A stretch of DNA of 64,000 bases from Agrostemma githago (Eukaryota > Streptophyta > Magnoliopsida > Caryophyllales > Caryophyllaceae): assembly GCA_958450325.1 (NCBI GenBank), contig OY288243.1, positions 47,756,878 to 47,820,877 on the forward strand, read 5' to 3'. Made by a program: the position numbers and the translations under genes. How positions within the stretch are numbered: the first letter of the stretch is position 1; each line of letters begins with the position of its first letter. The notes beneath the pieces were generated by a model. The model was not told the origin of the DNA. It worked only from the letters and a program-made list of their open reading frames with translations, and made no database searches. This document shows positions 49,108 to 60,749 of this stretch, piece after piece.

Positions 49108-49117
49108 TATATATAAA
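49108..49117 (+). promoter_or_regulatory. TATA box of the second antisense PMD gene
   Basis: TATATATAAA lies 78 bp upstream of ATG 49195, similar in spacing to the TATA boxes at 14893 and 1963. Confidence 0.55.
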
Positions 49118-49194
49118 CGGGTTACGGGTGCTTGTCCTAGACATACTAAAAATACCCAAAGTGTGTCTATAGCTTCCTTGTATTGTCTCGAGTC

Positions 49195-50685
49195 ATGTCG
49201 GGTTTCGGGAATCTCATGACCGAGTGGGTGGGTTGTTTTAAGAAATGTGATCTCGAGGTTTGTTCAAGTGACGGCTTGTCAATGGTCATCGCGTTAAGCC
49301 GAGTTAAGGTGCAAGATGATTTCTTGCTAGCATGCTCTAAATTTTGGGACGCAAAAAGTCATATTCTTGCTTTTCCCGGGGGTGGAGTTCGGTTCGACCT
49401 TGTGTTCCTTTGGGAGATGATGCTTTTGTGGAATGGTTTTGTTATTTTTTGGACCTTTCTTCGTTAGAAGAGGCTAAAGTTTTCATTGGGAGAGATGACA
49501 TTGATCTAGAGTTGCTTTTTAGGACATTCTCACAGGCTGGTTCTTACGATATTTTAGCTCTAGCATGTAGGCGGACTTTTAATATCGTGGTGGCTTGTTA
49601 CCATCTTTTCGAGGATGCATCAGCGCGTGAGGGTTGGGGTAATCCTCGGGTTTTGGATGTCGTAATGGGGATGGAACATAGACGATCGCCCTCTTTGCTC
49701 ATTTTGGGTGAGCTCATTCTAGGTCTTGACGCTCGTGCCCGGCTGCATCGGGCTCCTTTTCAGGGTTCTAGAATCATTTTACAGGTGCTTAGGGCGTTAT
49801 ATTTCTTTGTTGCTTTGTTGTTGTTTTTCTTTTGAGGTTGCTTTAGTTTGAAGGCGTGACGTTTTGTTGTGGTTTGTGCAGGTTTAGCTACAGGAGCGGC
49901 TTGGTTTGGTCGACCCTCCCCGTGGCGTCAATGGTTATAACTATAGGGGTTTCACGGGGTGGAAGATGGTGCGGGCATGGAGTGAGGGTCACACCAACGA
50001 GGGGTGGCTTTCCTACTTTGCTAAAGGGCGGGTGGTTATCAGATGGACTGTCCCGTGGTGGAACATCAGTGGGCATACCGAGTTTCCCTTCTCGTCATCG
50101 ACCCAGGCTATGCTGATACTATCCTTGAGGGATCCGGTTTATATTTATCCGAGCGAGTTGTCGAATCAAATGGGTTTAAGGCCTACCACCTCGGATTTTA
50201 CTAAAGGCGTCCTTAGGTTTGACTTGTGGAAGGAGAATTTGTTCAGGGAGTTTAGGGTGTCTTGGGAACAGAAGTTTTCATGTCCCGTTGTCATTGAGAG
50301 TGTTCAACCGACCGACATTACTTCCACCCGGTGGGGGGTTCATGAACACCCGTCAGGACAGAGCAACTCGAAAGTTAGGAAGACAGTGGCACTAGAGGAT
50401 AAGGAGGCGACTCGAGGAAATGTCACTAAGTGCCTGACCAAAGACAATGTTACCGATCCTAGTACCGTGAGTTCATCTATAGGGGCCAAGACTGATGAGA
50501 CTCATATTGAAGGTGCTTGTGATGAGAAGAAACATGGTTGTCTGAGCTCGTCTTTGGCTAGGGCGGTCGAAGCTTGTATTATGAGGGGTCAATGGGGAAA
50601 GATCCGAACAAGCTCGCTCAGATGGCGATGGGAGCAGGAAGTTGGACCAGTAGAACCCAGCCGTTTCGTATTATGTTCTAGTTGA
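49195..50685 (+). pseudogene. PMD gene related to the copies at 1-1870 and 14983-19732, degenerate
   Basis: Exon 1 starts MSGFGNLMTEWVGCF (ATG 49195; an ATG at 49183 is in frame but fits the paralogs less well) and ends at TTACAG/GTGCTT (49784). Exon 2 begins at 49882 after TTTGTGCAG. The splice position is the same as in the paralogs (GSxILQ / VWLxERL). Blocks: FWDAKSHILAFPGGG, ELILGLDARA, VVIRWTVPWW and YPSELSNQMG. Lesions: a frameshift near 49400 in the PMD core and TAG as second codon of exon 2 where the paralogs have TGG. The C-terminal 130 residues are hydrophilic with no recognised domain. It lies antisense to the Tat element. Confidence 0.68.
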
Positions 50686-50858
50686 TATTATGTGGCGTAT
50701 TAGTACTTGTTTTTGTAGTGTTTTGACGTGTTGTCATTTTCCGAGATATATCGGTTTTCATGTGCTTGATGTAAAGGGGCGCTGACAAAGGCTCGACTTA
50801 ACGAAATTCTATTGTTAATGAGAAGCACATTTATTTTTCATTACACATTTTTTTTGGT

Positions 50859-51120
50859 GGCTCGCGACTTTATTCTTCATTTTGCCCGGAGCGCCCTTTC
50901 GAGTTTTCACTCCGTCCTTGGCTCACCTTTTGTTCTTAGTATTTTTTACGGCTCACAACTCGATTTTTCATTTTGCCCGGAGCGCCCTTTCGGGTTTTCA
51001 CTCCGTCCTCGGCTCGTAATTTTTTTTTTGAATGACGGCTCGCAACTCGTTTCTTCATTTTTCCTGAAGCTTCCCATCGGGTTTTCACTCCGTCCTCGGC
51101 TCGTCGTTTGTGCTTCGTCA
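50859..51120. repeat. Three tandem repeats of about 90 bp
   Basis: GGCTC(G/A)C(G/A)ACT starts units at 50859, 50950 and 51038; each continues with TTCATTTT(G/T)CC, GGGTTTTCACTCCGTCC and GGCTCG. The array lies between the pol 3' end and the antisense PMD gene. The stretch 50686-50858 shows nothing else. Confidence 0.85.
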
Positions 51121-51344
51121 TTGGAATCACTTGTTCGAGTAATAGAGTAATCGATTTTGTTATTTCGTTGGTTATGCCCGAAGAAGGGTTGCCTACATAT
51201 CCGAGTTTAGACAAAATCAAACCATGTTCGTAGTTCTTTTAGATGCGAGTTATTTTGCTTTAGACTCGTTACGCCAATTATCGATGCGATTTTTTTTTTG
51301 CTTTGCACGAGTTTTGCCCTAATTCGGAGATCAAGACAAGGTTG

Positions 51345-51444
51345 TTAGGATGTTATTGGGTAGTATCGCTTGAGTTGACCCATGATGGTTGGGGTTGAGA
51401 ACTCTTGGCCGTCTAGGTCGGTAAGGATTACGGCGTCCCCCGAG
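51345..51444 (-). pseudogene. Tat pol (integrase) C-terminus, cut by insertion
   Basis: On the minus strand 51444-51345 translates SGDAVILTDLDGQEF, then STPTIMGQLKRYYPITS and TAA. The pattern G(D/G)AxILxDxDG...P...LK(R/K)YY is the usual end of Tat integrase reading frames. Upstream coding sequence is missing because an LTR begins at 51445. This short piece gives orientation and lineage of the whole 40888-51444 element. Confidence 0.65.
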
Positions 51445-52328
51445 TGTAACACCGTGTTTAATAAACGTATTTAAAATTTTTATCTTTCGTTAAACAAAGT
51501 TTAAGACTCGAAAATATTTTGATAGTAACCTGTCATTCTGACATTTTATCGTCTCATACAATTTGAAAATGATTTATCGAAATTTTTATATAACGTTTTA
51601 AAATCCGTTACGTGAGGTCGTGAACAGGTACTACGGAACGTACTTACTTCTTACAAAACTTTTTTATATAAATGTTACGGGTTCCATTATTTTAATTCCG
51701 TAACCTTATATCTCAACTTTTTAAGAATACAAGACGGTTGTTTGTCTGAGTTATGGATCGAAATAAATTACGTGAGACGTTATAAAAAAATGGGGGATAA
51801 AAATTTTTTGTACGTGTTCATGTGTACATGCATGGGTTGCATGCATGAATATAGGTTTACTAGTAAGGTTGCCTACTCTAAGTAGTGTTGAGTAGTCATA
51901 AAAAAACATTGCCTATAAATAGTAGGAGTAACTCGCACCAAAAAAATTCCTATCACCAAACTTACTACTCACCTTACTCGTTTACGTAAGTTTTTATGAC
52001 TCCTCCAGTCTTTCATCTTATTTGTCTATTTTACTTATGGTACTTATTTTTTTACTTTATGTTATTTTAGTTAGGTCAGAATCTAACTAATTTATTTTCT
52101 TTTGTATGGGTAAACGTATCGTTCTAGAAGAAGGAGGAGACGATATTCCAAACTTCGACGACATCATCAACTCCGACAATCTTTAATTTTAATATAATTA
52201 ATAAATAGTAGCTATTAAGGTAACAAAACTTTTCTTTTAACAGCATTTTATATGTATAAGTATATCGTGTTACTAACTTTAATAATTTGCTTATTTAAAT
52301 ATTTAGGCTTAATTGTATGACTAAATTA

Positions 52329-52371
<43 letters not shown>

Positions 52372-53500
52372 GTTATGTGATATTTTATTTATGTTATACA
52401 TTTCGTTTACGAATAAATTTAACTTGACTAAATTATCACTTGTTAAATTTATTTACCACATTTACATTTCTAATTATTTGAGAAACAGATTAAATAGTTA
52501 AAAGAACCTAAAGAGAGTAAAATTTACGTACGTTATTTTAAATTCATGTTATTTGTACTTTTATGTGTTGTTTATGTTCCTATACTTATAAATTCCATTT
52601 CATATTATTGGTTACTCTTGTTAATTTTACTTACTTATAGCATGTTTAAGTTTAAATTCATTTTAATGCTTTCATTGTTCATTTACGAATAAAATTTTAC
52701 TCCACTTATATTTTATAAACTTAATTACGTTTTCTATAATAAACGAACTTAATTTATTCAAAAACTTTTATACGACGATCATGATTATTAAAAGAAATTT
52801 CACGTCAAAATTTTATAAATCGACTAAGTATGATTTAAATTGTATTTTTCCAAAAACGTTAAGATTTTTAAATATATTTTTATATCTTAAGTTTTAAATT
52901 TAATATAAAACATTATTTAAAAGAGATTTTTATTTTAAAAATAAAGGATACTCTATATACAATATTTGAGATATGATGTTTTGGATGATACTAAAGGAAT
53001 AAAGTATCACATTGTCTCACCGAACGTAAGAAATTGGGAAAGTGAATATTCAAATGAGTCAGACCAATTATTAAGGTAACCAAATAAAATACTACTTGTT
53101 CATGGGAAACTTTTATATAAAGTTTACGATGCGAGTCTGGAACGAATAGCTTGTATTGGATTCTACCACTCGTGGTATTTCGACTGCACTTGTAATGAAA
53201 AGCAGACTCGGAGGCTGCGGTCCGAGAGTCGACCTAGTGTTTAAGGTAGTCGTCCTACGATAGTGAAAGCTGCGGTGCAAGAGTCTGCGTAGGATATGTG
53301 CGCATATATAGACAAGTACTTGATCTGTATTACTACCTAGGTTATGGGGGCAGAACAAGATTATGAAAACTGTGGGTTCCCTCTTGTTGATGCAGAGAAT
53401 GTAATAATCAGCTTTCATTTCGCCCAGAGCCCCGTCTGAATAAACATATAATATAATTGAAGTTCGACCCAATTGAGCCTTATGGGTGAGATGTAAACCT
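51445..53500 (+). mobile_element. TGTAACACC-type LTR, right edge unresolved
   Basis: It starts TGTAACACCGTG exactly where the Tat pol frame stops, a common start of plant Gypsy LTRs. A TATA box (CCTATAAATAGTAGG, about 51913) lies inside. A small frame near 52107 starts MGKRIVLEEGGDDIPN and ends after 26 codons; I do not recognise it. The region is very AT-rich with a (TA)n microsatellite. I could not find the end of the LTR, a primer-binding site or a target duplication, so it may be a solo LTR or a fragment. Confidence 0.45.
52330..52369. repeat. (TA)n microsatellite
   Basis: About 19 TA dinucleotides in an AT-rich background. Confidence 0.95.
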
Positions 53501-53679
53501 CATGAGATTAGTTCGGTCTACGAGTCGGTAACACGGTTACTTCTATTGGTGAGAAGTAAGCCAATAGGATGTAGCGGTGATACTAAGAGCCACGACTCGT
53601 GTGTTTATATGTTCACTTGAAAAATGATTTAAAATCAAATGGCTGCCAATGTTCCATCTTCTAAACTTTATCGTTTTCA

Positions 53680-54415
53680 TCACCTCACATGTTAAACCCC
53701 TCCTCTCTAATTTGAAATACGCGTTTCTTGATGATAAGGGACTAAATCCCGTAATTATCAACGCTGCTCTCTCTGATAGCCAATTGTCGGAATTGCTAGT
53801 CATCTTACGACGACCTAAGAAGGCTACTGGGTCCAACATTGATGACATATTGAGCATTAGTCCCGAATTTTGTATGCATCGTATTCATCTAGAGAGGGAC
53901 CACAGACCGTCTATTTAACAAAGGTTGAACCCGAATATGCTGGATGTGATTAGGAAGGAGGTTATGAAACTCCTCAATTCTGGCATTGTCTATCCCATTT
54001 CCGACTCTAAATGGGTTAGCCCAGTCCAACTAGTCCCTAAGAAAGGAGGGACCACGATTATCACGAATGAGAAGAATGAACTTATATCTACTCGATTAGT
54101 GACTAGGTGGAGGATGTGTATTGACTATCGTAAGCTGAACACGGCCACGAATAAGGACCATGTCCCATTGTCCTTTATTGAACAAATGCTAGAGCGTCTT
54201 GCGTGTCGTAAGTATTTTGCTATCTACATGGCTATTCGGGATTCTTCCAAATTCTGATTTACTGCGATGACCAAGAAAAGACCACATTCACTTGCCCCTA
54301 TGACATCTTTGCATACCGAAGGATGCCATTTGGTCTTTGTAATGCACCGACCACTTTTCAACATTGTATGATGTCCATTTTTTCGGACTTTATCGAGTCT
54401 ATCATAGTGAGTTAG
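53680..54415 (+). pseudogene. Athila-type reverse transcriptase fragment
   Basis: KPLLSNLKYAFLDDKG, ISPEFCMHRIHLERDHRPS, then RLNPNMLDVIRKEV, SGIVYPISDSKWVSPVQLVP, WRMCIDYRKLN and FIEQMLERLACRKYF are the start of an Athila-lineage RT. After a frame break near 54230 comes DDQEKTTFTCPYDIF, RRMPFGLCNAPTTFQ. A TAA near 53916 also interrupts it. It is cut after FSDFIES, before the catalytic YxDD box. No RNase H or integrase follows. Confidence 0.85.
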
Positions 54416-55138
54416 TAATAATATTAATTGTGAGTGAGGATGAAGCAAGGAATTTTACGGTTTCATTGAATTAATTTAAGGAATTATTATTAAGCATTAG
54501 GCGAGAAGACGAGGAACACCACCTACAACGGTCACTCAATCGAGTCACTCCAATGTACTGTAGACGCGGTCGAGTGCCCTTCGAAGCAATTTCCTGCACA
54601 GTTTTAAGGGGGTCACTTTATCGAGTCACCCCAAGTATCTTGATCAATTGCTCGTGAACTAGTTTCCGTGTCTGTTTTCTTCGAATTGTGTTTGTTGGCT
54701 CCTTAATTTTCTTATTAATTAAAATCCCCAAATTCTCTCTTATCCCCTTCACAACCTTAGAATCCTAACTCCCTCTACTCACCCAAATCACCATTTTTTT
54801 TCTCAAATCTTCACCAATCTTCACGATTTTTGCTTCTATTATGCAAATGATAGCATTAGTTGTTGTTCCTAGGTGTTGTATTTGCGAAAAATCGTCCTCC
54901 TGTTCCCTAATTCAAAATTTTCGAGCCCTTTGAGGTGTGATTCTGGGTTTTTCAATTTCTTACTTCTTTTGTTAGTTTCTTAGCTAAATTTCATTCCTAG
55001 TTATATTATAATCCTATTGTATGCTTTGTTTTGTGTTAATTTCACTCCTTTTTGCCCAAAATTAATTTTTTATGTGAGGAGCATGATTTTGGCCGAAATT
55101 GGGTCAATATTTTTGGGATTATTGTGTGATTTTGTGTT
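54416..55138 (+). other. LTR- or leader-like sequence of an Athila-type element
   Basis: It contains degenerate ACTCGATCGAGT-type motifs (GTCACTCAATCGAGTCACT near 54531, GGTCGAGTGCC near 54568), like the LTR at 58368, then a T/C-rich leader. No LTR ends or primer-binding site were identified. No gene is supported. Confidence 0.35.
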
Positions 55139-56690
55139 ATGCTATTGACAAGAAGAAGGAATCTACCACGGGGCACCTATCCTAGGTCACAAACCGTGGA
55201 GCGAGAGGCGGAGGAACCGGTTGTTCCTAATTCCCGGTTGTCTAGCCTGTTCCAGGCTATGAGGTATTACCTGTCGCAACGAAGCTAAATGGGCTCGTTT
55301 AATTGCCTTGATACCAAGGCAAATGGAAGCAACATGGTGTTGTTCATCGTAATTCGCGATCGAGCTAGGTCTAAACGAGCAACTCATCCAACTCCCATCT
55401 ATGACTGGCTTTTGTGGGCTATGGAGTCTTCGTGAGTTATCTTATCGAATTCTCACTTTAGAATTTCTTAGCTCATTTACTTTCAATAGAGATGACCGGT
55501 CGATATCTTTTCGTTTGGGCAATAGTAAGCAACTCCTCACTCTTCGTGACTTCGCCTAACGCCTAGGGCTTGTCACGAATCCTCATGTAGAGCATTATGA
55601 GATCCCCAAGGGTCTGAAAGCCCCTCCCTACTTTAGCCTATTCACAGGTCGGTTTGCGAGTGCCACTGCTATGGCAGTTAACGCCATCCAGCACCCTATT
55701 ATCCACATCTTTATGCGGATTTTGAGTCACGCGGTTTTTCCTCGCTCTGATGTGAGTATACTGAACTCCTTAGAAGTGTTGATCTTGGGGCACTATCTCA
55801 ACTTCTTTCGACTCCCCGTGAGGGCATTCAGCGCCCCATGTATGATTTGCGTAAGGAACAGGCCGCTCGGTTGTGGAGCCATAGTCACTAAGTTGGCCCA
55901 GAGCCTCGTCCCGGGTTTCGGGATGACCGTCAAATACCCGAGTCTCACCGCACATGTCCCTTTGCTAGGACGTAGCTATCTCACATTCACTTTAAAGTGG
56001 ATTTTGGGTGATCCCCCGAATTTTCAGTGGCATGCTCAGGATAATCTATGGATGAACCTTACGATCTCCCAAGGGGTGATCCTACCACCGCTTTTTGCCC
56101 TGAAACCTATGACTGATATTTGAGACGCCCCCGAACCTCTGAGCTACCTCATTCTTGAGGAACTCCTATATTCCGTAAAGGTCATTCGACCTCCTTGATG
56201 GAGAGCTTGCATCGTTCCACCTACCGAGCTCGATGAGGCCGAGCCCCCTATACCTACACCTACACCCGCCACGACCTTACAACTTTCCATGTCCATACTC
56301 CGCTGCTGCATTTCCGCACCCATATCAGTACATGCATGATCGGGAATACGAGCATCAACGTCGGATACAAGAGGGGATTAATTAGAGCCTTGTCAACCGC
56401 GAGATCCACGAGTACATGCTCCTTCTTGGCATCTCGGCACCTCAGCACCCGACTTAATGGAGAGGTCTGGGTTACATTAGTTGTATCTTTTATGACTACA
56501 GGATGGATCCGACTACTTGGGGTCCTGATTACGGGCATACTTATGGTGGTCTCGGGGCGCAGTGGCTGCAAGGGCTGAGACAAGCAGGTGATCGGGACAC
56601 TCAGGGTGGTATTAGCGGCTCGGGGTATGGCGATCCTGGAGCCGATCCATCTTGGACCGATGGAGACGGTGAGATGGCTGACTAGCCGTT
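55139..56690 (+). pseudogene. Athila-type ORF1 (gag-like) remnant
   Basis: The frame opens MLLTRRRNLPRGTYPRSQ and breaks after 49 codons; the following frame has EAKWARLIALIPRQMEATW. Further on, FRLGNSKQLLTLRDFA, stop, RLGLVTNPHVEHYEIPKG, then NAIQHPIIHIFMRILSH and LNSLEVLILGHYLNFFRL, fit the ATHILA ORF-1 family (a domain with R-L-G-L and a RLxxxxI helical part). The main intact piece ends at 56123. A last frame (56503-56685) is Gly/Asp rich. Multiple stops and shifts make it non-functional. It lies downstream of the RT fragment, which is not the normal order, so the two are probably separate remnants. Confidence 0.55.
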
Positions 56691-58350
56691 TTGGGGGAGC
56701 TACCCTTGTATATATGGAACTTTCTTTCTTTTTTAATTCTATTTTTCTTGCTTTCTTATATTTTTTCTTCCCCTTAGGTCGAGTTGTCTTTAGGATTGGC
56801 TGTGGATTTCCCTGTCTTATCTGCTTTAGAGTCACATTGAGGACACTGTGACATTTAGGTTTGGGGGAGAGTTTGTGTGACTTTGTGTGTTTCTATTTTC
56901 CGTCGTGTGATTTTTTTGGAAAAATTAGAAAAATCAAAAATATTTTGCTTTTTGTGTGCTTTTGTGTGTGTGTCTGATGTGAAACATGCAAAATGGTGAT
57001 GATGATAATACTCTTAACATGATTTCTCCTAAATGACAGCTGACTCCGTGCCCAAATTCATGTATTACTTGAGACGAGACGATTTTGATATGAATTCCCA
57101 ATGAAATTTTAATTGCCAAATAAGTAAATTTGACCATTTGTCGGCAAACCACAAAATCATGAGGATTTTAGAGTTTTCTAGGCCAGTAACATTCATAATT
57201 TATTTCAATTGCATTTAGGAATTGAGTGGTTTCTCCTTGTGGAATGTGTAACATTAATTTACATAAATATGACGTCCGTCTCTTGATATTGAATACGTGT
57301 TTGGTTTGAGGAGGAGGTACATGAGGAAAGACAATTCTGTTTTTGTTGAGCTCCACTTAGCCAATATGACCCATTTTTACTACCTTGTAGATTTTGGTCA
57401 TTTTCCCTTGTTTAGCCCATTTCAGTCGTTGTAAGCTTATATCGATTACCTATTTTAATTAGCTACAACCTTGATTAGCCTACCTACCGGAACAGTCTCA
57501 GTGCATTATACTAGAATTACTTCACTATTTGGTCAAGTTTTGAGATTTTTGTATCTTTTGGACTTAGTGTGTAATATTTATGTTGTTACTTTGTACTCGC
57601 CTTCCCCATATTCAAAATTGAAAAAAAAAATACGGAAGCATGAAAGAAAAAGAAAGAAAGAAGAATGGGATTAAAAAGAAAAGAAAAAAAAAAAGAATTC
57701 CAAGAAAAAAAATATGCTTCTTATTACATTTCGGGGAACGGTTGAGTTTTGGACTAGAGTTTGATTATATTCATGAGGATGGCAAAATTCCCTCTTATGC
57801 TCGTTTTGAGTTATATCTCTAGTTGGTGGCCGGAGTTCATTAATGGAATTGTTTATGGTTAGTTTTTATTGTGTAGCTGCGACTACTAGTTTTAGCCTCA
57901 CATTCTCATACATGCTTAGCACAATCCATTTTATTCCCACACATATTAACCACGCCTTGTAAGTCCTTGGCATGTACTGTGGTCTCGATTTTGGGGAACG
58001 CGTATTCGATTGGGGAGATTTATTTCATATTCGATTGCATACATATTTCTTTAGTCGAGTGAGTGTTCATATTTTTCTTATCTTCACATATATACTTACC
58101 CATTCTTATGAGCGTTGAGTGACAACCGCAAGGAAGTCCGACATAGTGGTCTCGCAAGATTGAAAATTTGGCAAGTGATCGTTTGATTATGACATGATTA
58201 TTAATGTCGCTGTATTCTTGAGCATTACATGTTTTCTCGTCGGTTTCAGTCGATTTTTAGTGAATGATTATGATTTAGCTCTGAGTCGTGTTTCACATCA
58301 CTTGTCCTGCTTGTATTTATTAGTGTCGTTTGCTTGAGGACAAGCAAAGG
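56691..58350 (+). other. Athila-type 3' non-coding region with an internal polypurine motif
   Basis: At about 56829-56868 TTGAGGACACTGTGACATTT is followed by AGGTTTGGGGGAGAG, a second polypurine-tract-like signal 1.5 kb before the real one. The rest is AT-rich with an A/G run at 57620-57715 and shows no supportable gene. Confidence 0.5.
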
Positions 58351-58367
58351 TTCAGTTAGGGGGAGTT
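58351..58367 (+). other. Polypurine tract of the Athila-type element
   Basis: GCTTGAGGACAAGCAAAGG is followed by TTCAGTTAGGGGGAGTT and then by the LTR start TGGTGAACAC. The TTGAGGACAAGCAA plus GGGGGAG signature is typical of this group. Confidence 0.75.
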
Positions 58368-59708
58368 TGGTGAACACATTTTATATCATATTTTATCGTC
58401 TCCTGACGACCATTTTAGAGTCTTCTCCATCCTAGTTCATACATTTAATGTCGATTTTTATCAAAAAGTCTATACTGCCGATTCTCGTGCTATTTTACAT
58501 GTTAGGTACATTTTTGGTGCATTTAGAAAGATTTTACTTGGATAGCCGAGATGGAAACGGGAGTCGAGAAGGAATCGAGAAGCTAAGGAATAACAAGAAG
58601 CTTCCTGTCGAGTTTCAGGGGTATCACTCGATCGAATCACCCCATGTTCGACTCGATCGAGTGCCCCTTATAGGGGTTCAACTAGGCTACTTGGAAGATT
58701 GGGTTGATTCCCTCCTTGGGCCTAAAACAATCGTGAAAAGGGTGCACCCAATCTAGGCCGTGTGTCAATTTGTTACTTTGATGTAGACTTGGGCTAGCTG
58801 CTTTGAGCCTAAGTGATTAAGTTTTAATCTGTTTTTTGATTTTGTAACAAACACTTTTCAATCATTCTAGTTTTACGTTCACTTAGTGATGCGCGTTGTC
58901 GCTAACCTGCATGCAAACAATATTTATGACTCGGACTAATCACAGAAAAAATGAATGTAGTCGTGGTAAGTCGAGGTCGATCCATAGGGAGGATGATGAT
59001 AATCGAGTAATAATGATATGTTTGGGGTCTAGTAGGGGGTTTTAAGGTCAAGTCTAAGCTAAAATGCAATAAACTGTACGAAATAGTCAATAAGGAAAAG
59101 GAGTTAAGGGGATTCGGGGAATCAAGCACAGGATACAAAAACAAGGCACCAAAGAACAATGCACGATTGAATAAGGAGTGAGTCCCCTTTCGGTTCCTCC
59201 ACTAAACCTAACTGGAACCCATTTTCATGACGAAATAGTCAAGTCTCTAACTAGAATTACCCAAACCCAGAGATTCCCCATATTGATTCGGGTGAGTAAA
59301 GGTCGACCAAAGTGATCAAGTAAGGTCAACAATTACACAACAATTCCAAATTAAACTAATCAACCCAAGTGCAATAATTCCAAGGGTCCTTAGTCCGTGA
59401 TACCAAATTCCATCCTCCCCTAACCCCTTAACGAAAGTCTACTCACTAACCATAATTAGGCTAACAACAATAGATAACAAGAAAACTAAGGGAAGACAAT
59501 TCCTATTGATCAAGAGGAATGAAAAGTAATCTAACCACAATTGAAAGAAGAACACTACCAAAAAGAACAACTAAGGAAGAAATAAATAACAAGGCAAAGT
59601 AAACAAAGGAACACAATAAACTAGGGAGGAAAATAAAGAGACTAAATAAAGGAGAGAATGAATAAGAGGATACCAACAATGAAGAAATTCATAAAAGAGA
59701 GGGATGAA

Positions 59709-59709
59709 G

Positions 59710-59758
<49 letters not shown>
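59709..59758. repeat. (TAA)n microsatellite within the solo LTR
   Basis: About 16 TAA units. Confidence 0.95.
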
Positions 59759-59760
<2 letters not shown>

Positions 59761-59929
59761 GAAGAAGCTTCAAAGCACCATACAAAAGTCTTGTCCCATG
59801 AACCCTTGTAAAACCCCTTGATCTTCAACAAAAACCCAAATCTTCAATAAAGGAATTAACTTGATTGCCAAAATGAAGAATTAACATAAATCAAATGATT
59901 AACATGAAGCATTTTGGCGCTCTTTTACG

Positions 59930-60080
59930 TCGGGCGAAACTTCACCCGAAGTGAAAGTTTCACCCGATCATTTCGCCCGGTGGTGAATGTTTCCTAAAAA
60001 TCTTCGGGGTGGTAGAAATGTCGTCGGGCGAAACTTCGCCCGGTGGTATCTCATCGGATGAAACTTCACCCGGTGTATTT
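59930..60080. repeat. Cluster of CGGGCGAAA(CTT)CGCCCG palindromes
   Basis: CGGGCGAAACTTC(A/G)CCCG and variants occur about five times within 150 bp, separated by short spacers. Confidence 0.75.
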
Positions 60081-60749
60081 ATGACCTCTTTTCTTTCTCT
60101 TTCTTTGCCGTTCGCTTGGATTGCTTGAACTTTTAGTTTTGTGCATTTCTCTTCGGACGGTATTCCCCTTTCTCATGCTCGTAGAAGCTCGGACACGCCT
60201 TTGGTTAAGAATCCTATCAAAATAGATAGGAAAAATACCAAAAACTCGTAAATTGTAAAAGAGAGACGGTAATGCGAGAAAGACTAAGAATAAGGCGATA
60301 ATTGCACTCTAGTCTCGCAAAACGGAGGAAAACGGATCTAAATGGGAGGAAAAACGATCCAAATTTGACACACATCACTTAGAAATTCCCTAGAAAACCA
60401 ACACTCTAGTTTTACGCTCTTGGATTTTAGCTTCGTAGATAAATTTGCATCGCTATTTGCCGTGTTTAATGCTAATTCATTGATTATTAGTTTAGTTCAA
60501 TTTGATATGAGTAGCTAATTTCATTCTAGGGTTTAGGGGGATCGTGATTGTTTTTAGGGTCATAGTTAACTGATTGGTTATTCGTCGTACGGATTATCGC
60601 TTGAGTATCGTTTTATCTCTGATTAATTGATTACTGGCCAAGATTGATTGATTAGTATCGCAATTGGAACCTCTCACCATCCGGGTTAGGAACCGATTAG
60701 GCCACGATATTTCGGGTAGACTAAGTTAATTCTACGCGTTAGGGCAAAG

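Larger units (their letters stand above)
40888..51444 (-). mobile_element. Retand-like Tat retrotransposon, 3' half, inverted
   Basis: Read on the minus strand from right to left: pol C-terminus (51444-51345), ~90-bp repeats, two PMD genes in antisense, ~82-bp repeats, polypurine tract and 3' LTR (43040-40888). This is the same order as at 1-5675 and gives the lineage. The rest of pol, gag and the 5' LTR are not in the window: at 51445 the element is cut by a TGTAACACC-type LTR. The tandem repeat between the extra ORFs and the 3' LTR resembles what is known for Retand. Confidence 0.7.
58887..60377 (-). mobile_element. Solo LTR (1491 bp) with target duplication CTTAG
   Basis: It starts TGATGCGCGTTG and ends CACACATCA; CTTAG occurs directly on both sides (58882-58886 and 60378-60382). 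No interior is present, so it is a solo LTR made by LTR-LTR recombination. Similar layout to the LARD LTRs (a GGTCGATCCATAGGGAGG-like block near the left end) suggests minus orientation. It contains a (TAA)n microsatellite and a CGGGCGAAACTTCGCCCG palindrome cluster. Confidence 0.85.
58368..60745 (+). repeat. Athila-type 3' LTR, split by a solo LTR
   Basis: It starts TGGTGAACACATTTTAT after the polypurine tract. It is interrupted at 58887-60377 and continues from 60378. Two palindromes (58626-58637, one base off, and 58651-58662) lie in its U3. Its right end is not defined; sequence changes to a Retand-like LTR at about 60750. Confidence 0.6.

Noticed and set aside
52107..52187. 26-codon frame MGKRIVLEEGGDDIPN... 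as a small gene
   Set aside because: It is too short, has no homolog I recognise and sits in an AT-rich LTR; mentioned only as a curiosity.
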